Shown: one piece after another, positions 1 to 7,208 of the stretch
Layout: every line of letters begins with the position of its first letter
Numbering within the stretch: the stretch's first letter is position 1
Origin: Candidatus Allofournierella merdavium
GTDB lineage: Bacteria > Bacillota > Clostridia > Oscillospirales > Ruminococcaceae
Assembly (NCBI GenBank): GCA_019118765.1
Contig: DWYI01000037.1
Span: 1-39,903, forward strand
Direction of reading: 5' to 3'
DNA length: 39,903 nt
Program-made: the position numbers and the translations under genes
The notes under the pieces: model-generated
The model's input: the letters and a program-made list of their open reading frames with translations, nothing else
Databases searched by the model: none
Told to the model about the DNA's origin: nothing

Positions 1-365
1 CTCCACGCTCATCTGCATGGTGTCGGTGCGCACGCTCACCGCCACCTGGGCCGCGCCGCTCTCCGGCGTGGACTGGTTGATGGTGACCACGCTGCCCCCC
101 GCCGCGCTGATGCCCGCCAGCAGCGCCTGCAAGGCGCCGGTCTCGTCCAGCAGGGTGGCCAGCACGGTGATGACCTTGCGGCTGTTGCGGGCGTCGAACA
201 CGCAGTCCTTATATTTGTAAAACGCGCTGCGGGACAGCCCCGCCTGCCGCGCCGCCGACGAGATGTTGCGCACCGCGCCGCTGGCCAGCAGTTCCTTTGC
301 CTTGAGCACCTTGATGAACACATCCGGCAGGATGCTGGCGTCCACCAGCAAGAAACGACGTTCCA
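1..365 (-). CDS. UPF0735 ACT domain protein (PheB-like), 3' end outside window
   Basis: This is the first 121 codons of a gene that runs off the left edge. It starts at the ATG at 365, with a GGAGGG ribosome binding site at 371-377. The N-terminal ~65 residues contain a helix-turn-helix-like stretch (NISSAARQAGLSRSAFYKYK). The part from about residue 70 has the ACT pattern (VITVLATLLDETGALQALLAGISAAGG, interrupted here only by the window's edge further on). This arrangement matches the UPF0735/PheB family, whose members are often next to homoserine or aromatic amino-acid genes; the ACT domain is expected to bind an amino acid. A regulatory role is inferred. No operon partner is visible because the downstream gene lies outside the window. 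Confidence 0.8.
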
Positions 366-460
366 TACTTTCCCTCCGGGCCCTGTTTCCGGGCCAGCTT
401 TTCCGGCGCAATTGTGCTCGAAATGAGCACATCTGTGTCCGAAAACGTTACAACGGTTAT

Positions 461-490
461 ACTATACCACTTTGCCATGCCAAAGTGCAA
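461..490 (-). promoter_or_regulatory. Promoter of the ACT gene with a palindrome in its spacer
   Basis: On the minus strand a -35 box TTGCAC (490-485) and a -10 box TATAGT (466-461) are separated by 18 bases. The spacer and -35 region contain the dyad CACTTTG-CCATGC-CAAAGTG (468-487), which has perfect 7-base arms and would suit a dimeric repressor. A second inverted repeat, GTGCTC-GAAAT-GAGCAC (414-430), lies in the presumed untranslated leader. Operator function is inferred from position only. Confidence 0.55.
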
Positions 491-573
491 GGCCGCGGGC
501 CCCTCCGCGGCAATTTTCGGCATATGGGGCACTTTCCGGCTTTTTCGCCCCCTTGCGTTTGCACACAATGTAC

Positions 574-618
574 AAAGAGCCCCTTCTGTTCGCGTGTGGC
601 GAACAGAAGGGGCTCTTT
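574..618. terminator. Strong bidirectional terminator after the PBP gene
   Basis: A perfect 20-bp inverted repeat (574-593 against 599-618) has a 5-base loop. The AAA/TTT ends make it a plausible intrinsic terminator in either direction. It lies 12 bases past the stop of the penicillin-binding protein gene, so its main job is probably to end that minus-strand transcript before the ACT promoter. Confidence 0.85.
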
Positions 619-630
619 TCTCTTGCCGGA

Positions 631-3318
631 TCAGGGATGCAGGGTGCAGTAGCCGGGCATATTGTCGGCGGTGTAATAGCCCACCGCCGTGTTGGGGCAG
701 TTGACGGCCAGTTCGCCGGTATCCACGCAGTAACGGGCGGTCTGCACATCCTCGCTCACCGGGAAGGCCTTCACCTCCAGGTCGGCCTGGATGGTGTCCA
801 TCAGCTGCTTCCACGCCTTCTGGATGGGCTTCGCGTTCTGGCCCTTCTTGACCTTGGTGATGTCATAGGGCTGGTCGTAGCCCCACCACACGCCGGTGAC
901 GTAGTAGGGGGTCAGGCCCACGAAGGTGAAATCGTGGTTGTCGGTGGTGGTGCCGGTCTTGGCGGCGGCCTCCATCTCGCCGGCGGGCATGATGGTGGTG
1001 CCGGCGGTGCCGTTGGGGCCCAGCACGCCCTGAAGCAGCCGGTTCATGATCATGGCGGTGCTGGGCTTGATGGCCTGGGTGTGCACCACGTTGACGGTGT
1101 TGTCCAGAATGACCTCGCCGGTGACGGCGTTCTCCACGATGGTGTACAGGTGGGGGGTGACATACTCGCCGCCGTTGCCGAACATCTGGTAGGCGCTGGT
1201 GAGCTCCATCAGGCTGATGCCCTTGGAGAAGCTGCCCAGCACCATGGGGGCGTAGTCGGCGTCCGCCTCGGTGAGGTGGGTCATGCCCAGGGTGTCGCGG
1301 GCGAAGCTGTACATATAATCCTTGCCCACCCGCTGCCCCACCCGCACCGCGATGGTGTTCTTGGAGCGGGCGATGGCGGTGTTCACGGTCACAAGAGCGC
1401 CGTCGCCGGGGCCCTCATAGTTGGTGGGCCAGTCCTGCCAGATGTCGGGGTTGGCCAGCACCTCCGGCGCGTCGTTCTCGTACATCTGGGCACCGTACTG
1501 GGGGTAGGACGGCCGCAGCATGGTTTTGACGATCTTGCCCACGCCCAGATCGGGCAGGGCGCTGGAATAGTGGATGAGCCCCGAGTCGATGCCCAGGGAG
1601 TAGGCCGCCAGCGGCTTCATGGTGGAACCCACCGACCGCTGGGTGCCGCCGTACTCGGGGGCCACCGCCCGGTTGAGCCCCAGGTCGGTGGTCTTTTCAC
1701 CCAGGCCGCCCACCAAGGCCAGCACCTGCCCGGAGTAGTCCATGGTGAGCATGGCCGACTGGGTGCGGGCATTGTAGTAATACACCGGCTCGCCGTCATC
1801 GTTGGTGCCGGTCTTGTAGGTGCCGTCGTCGTTCACCACGATGTTCTCCAGTTCGGCCGGGTCGGGCACCTGGCTCTGGAGCACCTCCTCTTCATGCCAC
1901 AAGGCCGGGATGGCGTCGTCGGCGTTGAGCATGATCTTCTCCATTTCCTCCTGGATGTAGGGGTCCATGGTGGTGTAGATGCGCAGGCCGCCGTTGTAGA
2001 TGAGGTTGTGGGCCTCGGCGGCGGTGTAGCCCAGTTCGTCCTGCAGCTGCTGGAGCAGCATCTTGTACACCGCGTCGGCGAAGTAGGAGTTGTTGGAGGA
2101 GGTGGTGATCACGTCCGCCTCCTTCTCCTCCGCCAGCACCAGCGGGCTGGACACCGCCTCGTTGTACTCCGAGTCGGTAAGCTTGCCCTGCTCGTGCATC
2201 AGCTGCAGGATCCAGTTGCGCCGCTGCAGGTGCTGCTCGGGGTTGGTGTAGGGGTTGTAGCCGGTGGGGTTCTTGGTGATGGCCGCGATGCTGGCGCACT
2301 CCGCCGGCGACAGGTCCGCCAGGTTCTCCACATTGAAATAGTTGGACGCGCCCGCCTTGACGCCGGCGATGGAGCCGGACAGGCTCACCGTGTTCAGGTA
2401 GGCCTCCAGGATGGTGTCCTTGTCGTAGCGCTTGTCCAGCCCCAGGGCGCGGAAGATCTCCCGCAGCTTGCGGTCCACCGAGACGTCGTCGTCGCCCAGG
2501 ATGTTCTTGATGAGCTGCTGGTCCAGGGTGGAAGCGCCCTGCATGCTGTCGTAGATGGGGAAGCCCAGCTTGGTGGCCACATAGTTGATGGTGGCCGCGA
2601 TGGTGCGCTTGAAGTTCACACCGCTGTGCTCATAAAAGTCCTTGTCCTCCACGCAGATGAAGGCCCACTTGAGATAGGGGTTGGTCTCGATCTCCTGCAG
2701 GTCCACCCACTCCCGGTCGTTGCTGTCGTGCCACTCCTCGGTGACCACCCACTCGCCGGTGTCGTGGTCCCTGGCCAGCAGCTGGCTGGTCTGGGCCAGT
2801 TCCAGGTTGTTCAGGTCCAGCAGTTCGGCGTCGTTGGCGGTGATCTCCACCGCGTACAGGCTCAGCAGCACGGCCAGCACGCTGCCCACCATCACGCCCA
2901 GGCAGATGCAGGCAGCGATGAACTTCATGAAGCCCTTGAAGATGCGCAGGGCTCTGGGCTGCTTTTTGCCGTTGCGGGGGCGCCGTTCGCCCCCCTCCTC
3001 CCCTGCCGGCTGGCCGGCGGGGCGGGTCGCGCGCCGGGGCGACGAGGAGATGCGGGAAGGGCCGTTTTTGCCGCCGGTGCGGGCGGAAGCGCCGCGGCCG
3101 GGGGCCGCGCCGCCATGGGCCGCGTCCGATCGGTTGAGTTTCCGGCCCTGGCCGCCGCCCGCGCTGTGGGCGCCGGAGGTGCCGGCGCCGTCGGGCCGCC
3201 GGATGTTGCGATGCTCGTTGGATTCTATGGGGACCGCCTCCTTTGCGGAAAGATCAATGGTTCCTGTGTCGTCCGGGCCTTTTTGTGCAAACGAAAACAG
3301 ACGGCCGCGGACCGCCAT
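631..3318 (-). CDS. Bifunctional class A penicillin-binding protein (PBP1A type)
   Basis: Bifunctional peptidoglycan glycosyltransferase/transpeptidase of about 895 residues, anchored in the cytoplasmic membrane. A basic, Gly/Arg/Ala-rich disordered cytoplasmic tail of ~130 residues comes first. One membrane segment follows (FIAACICLGVMVGSVLAVLL). Next is the GT51 domain with EDKDFYEHSGV and the QGASTLDQQLIKN motif, then the transpeptidase domain with the active-site SxxK in SVGSTMKPL, the SKN motif (ARSKNTIA) and KTGT near the C terminus. The start is uncertain. The ATG at 3318 lies immediately downstream of a TATAAT box and has no ribosome binding site. A perfect AAAGGAGG (3244-3237) instead sits 8 bases ahead of an in-frame ATA at 3228. 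The gene stands alone, with a terminator just past its stop. Confidence 0.93.
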   Translation of the reverse strand: MAVRGRLFSFAQKGPDDTGTIDLSAKEAVPIESNEHRNIRRPDGAGTSGAHSAGGGQGRKLNRSDAAHGGAAPGRGASARTGGKNGPSRISSSPRRATRPAGQPAGEEGGERRPRNGKKQPRALRIFKGFMKFIAACICLGVMVGSVLAVLLSLYAVEITANDAELLDLNNLELAQTSQLLARDHDTGEWVVTEEWHDSNDREWVDLQEIETNPYLKWAFICVEDKDFYEHSGVNFKRTIAATINYVATKLGFPIYDSMQGASTLDQQLIKNILGDDDVSVDRKLREIFRALGLDKRYDKDTILEAYLNTVSLSGSIAGVKAGASNYFNVENLADLSPAECASIAAITKNPTGYNPYTNPEQHLQRRNWILQLMHEQGKLTDSEYNEAVSSPLVLAEEKEADVITTSSNNSYFADAVYKMLLQQLQDELGYTAAEAHNLIYNGGLRIYTTMDPYIQEEMEKIMLNADDAIPALWHEEEVLQSQVPDPAELENIVVNDDGTYKTGTNDDGEPVYYYNARTQSAMLTMDYSGQVLALVGGLGEKTTDLGLNRAVAPEYGGTQRSVGSTMKPLAAYSLGIDSGLIHYSSALPDLGVGKIVKTMLRPSYPQYGAQMYENDAPEVLANPDIWQDWPTNYEGPGDGALVTVNTAIARSKNTIAVRVGQRVGKDYMYSFARDTLGMTHLTEADADYAPMVLGSFSKGISLMELTSAYQMFGNGGEYVTPHLYTIVENAVTGEVILDNTVNVVHTQAIKPSTAMIMNRLLQGVLGPNGTAGTTIMPAGEMEAAAKTGTTTDNHDFTFVGLTPYYVTGVWWGYDQPYDITKVKKGQNAKPIQKAWKQLMDTIQADLEVKAFPVSEDVQTARYCVDTGELAVNCPNTAVGYYTADNMPGYCTLHP

Positions 3319-3324
3319 GTTGGT

Positions 3325-3333
3325 ATTATACCA
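3325..3333 (-). promoter_or_regulatory. Extended -10 promoter of the PBP gene
   Basis: The minus strand reads TGGTATAAT, a perfect -10 box with the TG extension (-10 at 3330-3325). It lies inside the 13-base palindrome TGGTATTATACCA (3321-3333). No good -35 is seen at the usual distance. Transcription from here would start at or next to the ATG at 3318, which makes that ATG doubtful as the translation start. Confidence 0.55.
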
Positions 3334-3375
3334 CAACCCCGCCCTCCAAGTACAGTGAAATCCCTTTGAAAATTG

Positions 3376-3403
3376 TTTGAACAGCGTTCACCGCGCCCAT
3401 ACT
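3376..3403 (+). promoter_or_regulatory. Possible promoter of the small BofC-like gene
   Basis: A weak -35 TTTGAA (3376-3381) and a -10 CATACT (3398-3403) are 16 bases apart, 24 bases upstream of the start codon. The -35 overlaps the dyad TGAAC-AGC-GTTCA (3378-3390). The arrangement is divergent with the PBP promoter about 50 bases away. Confidence 0.35.
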
Positions 3404-3426
3404 GGCCGTGAAAGGGGGGTTTGAGG

Positions 3427-3726
3427 ATGACAAAACTCTGGGTCTCGCTGGTGGCGGTGCTGTGCGCGGCGAGCCTTGCGCTGAGCCTTTTCTGGATGGT
3501 CCGCCCCGCCCGCCAGGACGGGGACGCCGCCTCCGCCGCGCCCTACCTGCTGAAGGATTACGGCGGCAAACTGGCGGTGTTCACGCCCGGCGGCAGCGAG
3601 CCGCTGCGGGTCTACGAGGTCTACACCCGCCTTTTGCCCGAGGGGGACGTGACCGCGCTGCAGCAGGGCATCCCGGTGGAGAGCGAAGAGCGGCTGGACC
3701 GGCTGCTGGAGGACTTCGGCGCCTGA
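3427..3726 (+). CDS. Small membrane-anchored protein, BofC C-terminal-like
   Basis: A 99-residue protein with one N-terminal membrane segment (LWVSLVAVLCAASLALSLFW), then a short outward-facing domain. That domain (YLLKDYGGKLAVF, then VYTRLLPEGDV, then LQQGIPVESEERLDRLLEDF) follows a pattern common in small secreted clostridial proteins that resemble the C-terminal domain of BofC. BofC is a forespore protein acting in sigma-K checkpoint signalling, but the small relatives have no established role. The ATG at 3427 is chosen because a purine-rich AAAGGGGGG site lies 8-16 bases upstream. The gene is divergent from the PBP gene and not clearly linked to the FkbH cluster 217 bases further on. The GC-rich gap 3727-3877 holds no gene. 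Confidence 0.65.
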   Translation: MTKLWVSLVAVLCAASLALSLFWMVRPARQDGDAASAAPYLLKDYGGKLAVFTPGGSEPLRVYEVYTRLLPEGDVTALQQGIPVESEERLDRLLEDFGA

Positions 3727-3877
3727 GGCGGCCTTTGCGCCCGCCGGGCCCCGCCGCCCCCGTACCGGCGCCGCGGCCGGCCTCTTCCTCTTTTGCCGCG
3801 CCTTGCCCGCCGCCGTTTTTGCCTTTTCCCCGGTTTGCCTGTGCCGCGGGGCCGCCCGCCCCGACGGCCCTTTTCGG

Positions 3878-3906
3878 TTGCTTTTGGCCGGGGGCTATGG
3901 TACAAT
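3878..3906 (+). promoter_or_regulatory. Promoter of the FkbH/ACP cluster
   Basis: -35 TTGCTT (3878-3883), a 17-base spacer, and -10 TACAAT (3901-3906) with a TGG extension just before it. This is a good vegetative sigma-A promoter. It lies 37 bases upstream of the GTG start, with GGAGG at 3932-3936 as ribosome binding site. Confidence 0.75.
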
Positions 3907-3943
3907 GAATTTGTAAAAATTTGTAACAAACGGAGGCGTCACC

Positions 3944-5722
3944 GTGGACCTTTTACGCAGTGATTTCGACCCCACGCTGGTTTTGCAGCAAAAGCGGCGC
4001 TTGAAGCGGGAACTTTTGCAAAAAGAGGGCCTCGTCCCCAAAAAGGTGGCCATCCTGAGCGGCAGCACCATCGGCGAGATCAAAAACATCCTGGAACTGT
4101 TTTTGCTGGCCAACGGCATCCGGCCGGAATTCTACGAGGGCGGCTATTCCCTGTTCTATGAAAACCTGGTGTTCGACGACGGCTCGCTGAAGGGCTTCGC
4201 GCCGGACTTCATCTACATCCACACCAGCCAGCGGAACCTGAAACTCTGGCCCGAGGCCCAGGACGACGCCGCGGCCTGCGAGGAGAAGCTGAACGCGGAG
4301 TACGCCCGCTTCGAGCAGGCGGCCAGGACGGCGCTGGGCTTCGGCTGCCCGGTGATCATCAACAATTTCGACCTGCCCCTCTACCGTGTGATGGGCAACC
4401 GGGAGGGGGTGGATGTGCACGGCCGGGTGCGCTTTGTGCGGCGGCTGAACGAGAAGCTGGCGGCGCTGGCCGAGTCCACCCCGAACCTGTACATCAACGA
4501 CCTGGCCTACCTGCAGGCCCTCTACGGCATGGACCGGTTTAGCAGCGTCACCGCCTGGTACGCCTACAAGTACGCGGTGAGCCTGGAGTGCCTGCCCTAT
4601 CTGTGTCAGAGCGTGGCCAACATCATCAAGAGCCTTCTGGGCAAGAACAAGAAGGCCCTGGCCCTGGACCTGGACAACACCCTCTGGGGCGGCGTCATCG
4701 GCGACGACGGGGCCGAGGGCATCGTGATGGGCAGCGAGACCCCCGCCGGCATGGCCTACGCCGAGTTCCAGGGCTACCTGAAGGAGCTGGGCAAGCTGGG
4801 GGTGCTGCTGAACGTGTGCAGCAAAAACGAGGAGGCCATCGCCCGCACCGGCTTTGACCGGGCGGACAGCGTGCTGAAGGCCGACGACTTCCTCTGCTTC
4901 AAGGCCAACTGGGAGCCCAAGCACCTGAACATCGCCGCCATGGCCAAGGAGATCAACATCCTGCCCGAGAGTTTCGTCTTTGTGGACGACAACCCCGCCG
5001 AGCGGGAGATCGTGCGCCGGGAACTGCCCATGGTCACGGTGCCGGAGCTCACCAGCCCCGAGGAGTACATCGCCGCCATCGACCGGGCGGGGTACTTTGA
5101 GGTGACCACCCTCTCGGCGGACGACAAAAAGCGGGCCGAGATGTACAAGCAGAACGCCCAGCGCGCGGCGCTGGAGCAGAGTTTCGGCAACTACGATGAC
5201 TACCTCAGGAGCCTTGACATGGTGTGCGAGATCGGCGCCTTCGACGCGCCCCACGCCGAGCGCATCACCCAGCTGATCAACAAGACCAACCAGTTCAACC
5301 TCACCACCCGCCGCTACACCGCCGCCGAGGTGGAGGCCCTGCTGGACAACGATGAGTACATCACCCTCTACGGCCGCCTGGTGGACAAGTTCGGCGACAA
5401 CGGCCTGGTCACCGCCCTGATCGGCCACCGGCAGGGGGACGTGCTGGACATGGACCTGTGGATCATGAGCTGCCGCACCTTCAAGCGGCGGCTGGAGCAC
5501 GCCATGTTCGACGAACTGGTGCGCCGGGCCGCCGCCGCGGGCGTCAGGACCATCGTGGGCCACTACTACCCCACCGCCAAAAACTTGCTTGTGAAGGATT
5601 TTTATGCTACAATCGGCTTTGTAAAAACCGCCGAGGACGAGGCCGGCAACTGCACTTTTGAGTTCACCGGCTTCGAGGGCTACCAGCCCCAGTGCGGCGT
5701 GATGGAGATCAAACGGGTGTGA
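3944..5722 (+). CDS. FkbH-like HAD-IIIC family protein
   Basis: A 592-residue stand-alone FkbH-type protein, starting at GTG 3944. Residues ~1-230 form an N-terminal region. Residues ~236-370 form the HAD domain with the catalytic DLDNTLWGG (Asp242 and Asp244), the second motif NVCSKN (~291-296) and FVDDNPAE (~346-353). Residues ~390-592 form the usual C-terminal GNAT-like part. Characterised FkbH proteins such as OzmB take 1,3-bisphosphoglycerate, remove phosphate and load a glyceryl unit onto the phosphopantetheine arm of an acyl carrier protein. An ACP gene starts 19 bases downstream, which fits that role. The substrate here is inferred; loading of another short hydroxyacyl group is possible. 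Base composition matches the neighbours, so recent transfer is not evident. Confidence 0.88.
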   Translation: MDLLRSDFDPTLVLQQKRRLKRELLQKEGLVPKKVAILSGSTIGEIKNILELFLLANGIRPEFYEGGYSLFYENLVFDDGSLKGFAPDFIYIHTSQRNLKLWPEAQDDAAACEEKLNAEYARFEQAARTALGFGCPVIINNFDLPLYRVMGNREGVDVHGRVRFVRRLNEKLAALAESTPNLYINDLAYLQALYGMDRFSSVTAWYAYKYAVSLECLPYLCQSVANIIKSLLGKNKKALALDLDNTLWGGVIGDDGAEGIVMGSETPAGMAYAEFQGYLKELGKLGVLLNVCSKNEEAIARTGFDRADSVLKADDFLCFKANWEPKHLNIAAMAKEINILPESFVFVDDNPAEREIVRRELPMVTVPELTSPEEYIAAIDRAGYFEVTTLSADDKKRAEMYKQNAQRAALEQSFGNYDDYLRSLDMVCEIGAFDAPHAERITQLINKTNQFNLTTRRYTAAEVEALLDNDEYITLYGRLVDKFGDNGLVTALIGHRQGDVLDMDLWIMSCRTFKRRLEHAMFDELVRRAAAAGVRTIVGHYYPTAKNLLVKDFYATIGFVKTAEDEAGNCTFEFTGFEGYQPQCGVMEIKRV

Positions 5723-5741
5723 CCCGAAAAGGAGCGTAACA

Positions 5742-5984
5742 ATGGATAAGCAGAGCATTTTCGAGGCCGTGCAGGAGATTTTCCGCGACAACTTCGACGA
5801 CGAGGACCTGGTCATCACCCGCGAGACCTGCGCCGACGACATCGAGGACTGGGACAGCCTGGAGCAGATCAACCTGCTCACCGCCATGGAGAAGAAGTTC
5901 GGCCTCAAGTTCAAGCTGGAGGACGTGCGCGGGCTGGAAAACGTGGGCGACCTGCTGGACCTGATCGAGCGGCTCACCGCCTGA
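5742..5984 (+). CDS. Free-standing acyl carrier protein
   Basis: An 80-residue acidic protein with the phosphopantetheine attachment motif DSLEQINLL, the modified serine being Ser39 (IEDWDSLEQ). A good AAAAGGAG site precedes the ATG. It is the presumed partner of FkbH: the gene lies directly downstream, and the preceding residues are DW rather than the G(A)D of the housekeeping fatty-acid ACP, so a dedicated carrier is likely. A terminator hairpin follows 16 bases after the stop, so fkbH and acp may be made in excess over the three genes that follow. Confidence 0.92.
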   Translation: MDKQSIFEAVQEIFRDNFDDEDLVITRETCADDIEDWDSLEQINLLTAMEKKFGLKFKLEDVRGLENVGDLLDLIERLTA

Positions 5985-6000
5985 TCGTATGCTGTGAAAA

Positions 6001-6026
6001 GGCCGGGCACCTGCCCGGCCTTTTTT
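6001..6026 (+). terminator. Terminator or attenuator inside the FkbH/ACP cluster
   Basis: An 8-bp GC stem GGCCGGGC/GCCCGGCC with ACCT loop, followed by six T. It sits between the ACP stop (5984) and the MaoC start (6051). No separate promoter is recognisable before MaoC, so the later genes probably depend on read-through. Confidence 0.85.
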
Positions 6027-6050
6027 AAAAGACGAAGGAGTTTTGCACCC

Positions 6051-6467
6051 ATGAACAGCTACACCCTGGCCGACCTTGCCCCCGGCATGACCGCCAGCTT
6101 CACCGTCACCGTCACCGAGGCGATGATGGACGCATTTTACACCATCACCGGCGACGACAGCCCCATCCACATGGACGCGGAGTACGCCGCCGGCCGGGGC
6201 TACCCCGGCCGGGTGGTCTACGGCATGCTGGGAGCCAGCCTTTTCTCCACCCTGGCGGGGGTGTACCTGCCGGGAGAGCACTGCCTGCTGCACAGCGTGG
6301 AGGCCAAGTTCGCCAAGCCCGTTTTCATCGGCGACACCCTCACCGTCACCGGCAAGGTGACCGAGGTGAACGACACCTTCGGCGAGATCACCGTCAAGGC
6401 CACCATCGAGAACCAGAACGGCCAGAAAGTCACCCGCGGGCTCATCAAGGCCGGCGTGGCCAGATAA
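6051..6467 (+). CDS. MaoC-family hot-dog dehydratase/hydratase
   Basis: A 138-residue single hot-dog-fold protein. It carries the (R)-specific hydratase signature as GDDSPIHMD (Asp35 and His40 being the likely catalytic pair), followed by GRVVYGMLGASLFSTL and the substrate-cavity strand region. The family hydrates or dehydrates 3-hydroxyacyl thioesters, or serves thioesterase-like roles. The ATG at 6051 follows a GAAGGAG site. An upstream in-frame start at 5994 would have to read through the terminator hairpin and is rejected. With the reductase downstream it could interconvert 3-oxo, 3-hydroxy and enoyl groups on the cluster's ACP. Confidence 0.85.
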   Translation: MNSYTLADLAPGMTASFTVTVTEAMMDAFYTITGDDSPIHMDAEYAAGRGYPGRVVYGMLGASLFSTLAGVYLPGEHCLLHSVEAKFAKPVFIGDTLTVTGKVTEVNDTFGEITVKATIENQNGQKVTRGLIKAGVAR

Positions 6468-6476
6468 GGAGGACCT

Positions 6477-7208
6477 ATGAGCAACGTCTATCTCATCACC
6501 GGCGCGTCCAGCGACGTGGGCTGCGCCCTCATCCGCCGGCTGTACCAGCCGGGGGATCTGTTCATCGCCCAGGGCGCGGGCGACCTGGCGGGCCTGGCCG
6601 AATTGTGCCAGGAACACCCCGGCGCCATCCGCACCTACGACGTGGACCTGACCAACGAGAAATCGCTGAAGGTCTTTATCGAGGATGTGCAGGCAAACTG
6701 CCCCGCCCCCACCCACTTTGTGCACCTGCCCGCGCTGCGGGTGGTGAACACCAAATTCAAAAAATTTGACGAGGAGCGCTTTGAAAAGGACCTGAGCGTG
6801 CAGCTGCGCAGCGCGGTGGCGCTGTGCAAAGCCTTCCTGCCCGCCATGGCCAAGGCCAAAAAGGGCCGGGTGCTGTTCATGCTCACCAGTTACCTGCTGG
6901 GGATGCCCCCCAAGAACACCGCCGCCTACATCATGGTCAAGAGCGCTTTGGGCGGCCTTGCCAAGAGCCTCGCCGCGGACTACGCCCCCCATGGCGTCAC
7001 GGTGAACTGCGTGGCCCCCAGCATGATGGAGACCAAATTCCTGGCCGACACCAGCGACCTGATCGTGCAGGCCAGCGCCGAGGCCAACCCCATGGGCCGC
7101 AACGCCACCCCGGCGGACGTGGTGCCCGCCATGGCCTTCCTGCTCAGCGACGAGGCCGGCTTCATCACCGGCGTCACCCTGCCCATCACCGGAGGCAGCG
7201 CCCTGTGA
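6477..7208 (+). CDS. Short-chain dehydrogenase/reductase, FabG-like
   Basis: A 243-residue classical SDR. The cofactor loop is TGASSDVG at residues 8-15; the catalytic residues are Ser138 (MLTSYLLG), Tyr151 and Lys155 (AAYIMVKSALG). The C-terminal part ends in the usual FITGVTLPITGG. The NNAG motif is replaced by HLPA (~83-86), so this is not a housekeeping FabG. The gene follows MaoC by 9 bases and overlaps the next start, which implies translational coupling. A 3-oxoacyl-ACP or sugar-linked keto group is the likely substrate; the sequence does not decide which. Confidence 0.87.
   Translation: MSNVYLITGASSDVGCALIRRLYQPGDLFIAQGAGDLAGLAELCQEHPGAIRTYDVDLTNEKSLKVFIEDVQANCPAPTHFVHLPALRVVNTKFKKFDEERFEKDLSVQLRSAVALCKAFLPAMAKAKKGRVLFMLTSYLLGMPPKNTAAYIMVKSALGGLAKSLAADYAPHGVTVNCVAPSMMETKFLADTSDLIVQASAEANPMGRNATPADVVPAMAFLLSDEAGFITGVTLPITGGSAL

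Noticed and set aside
472-3369. Long plus-strand reading frame opposite the PBP gene
   Set aside because: Its product is His/Val/Gly-rich low-complexity sequence without any family motif, and the opposite strand has all PBP motifs. GC-rich third positions create such open antisense frames.
3378-3390. TGAACAGCGTTCA as a LexA box
   Set aside because: The spacing between GAAC and GTTC is three bases, not the four of the Firmicute SOS box, and the neighbouring genes are not SOS genes.
5994-6050. Upstream start for the MaoC protein
   Set aside because: It would lie in front of and read through the terminator hairpin at 6001-6026, and has no ribosome binding site; ATG 6051 has one.
3953-6052. Long minus-strand frame opposite fkbH and acp
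   Set aside because: Antisense shadow of FkbH; no ribosome binding site, biased composition.
6824-7204. N-terminal extension of the GNAT protein into the SDR gene
   Set aside because: This stretch is the SDR gene read in another frame; the GTG at 7205 in the GTGA overlap has a proper ribosome binding site.
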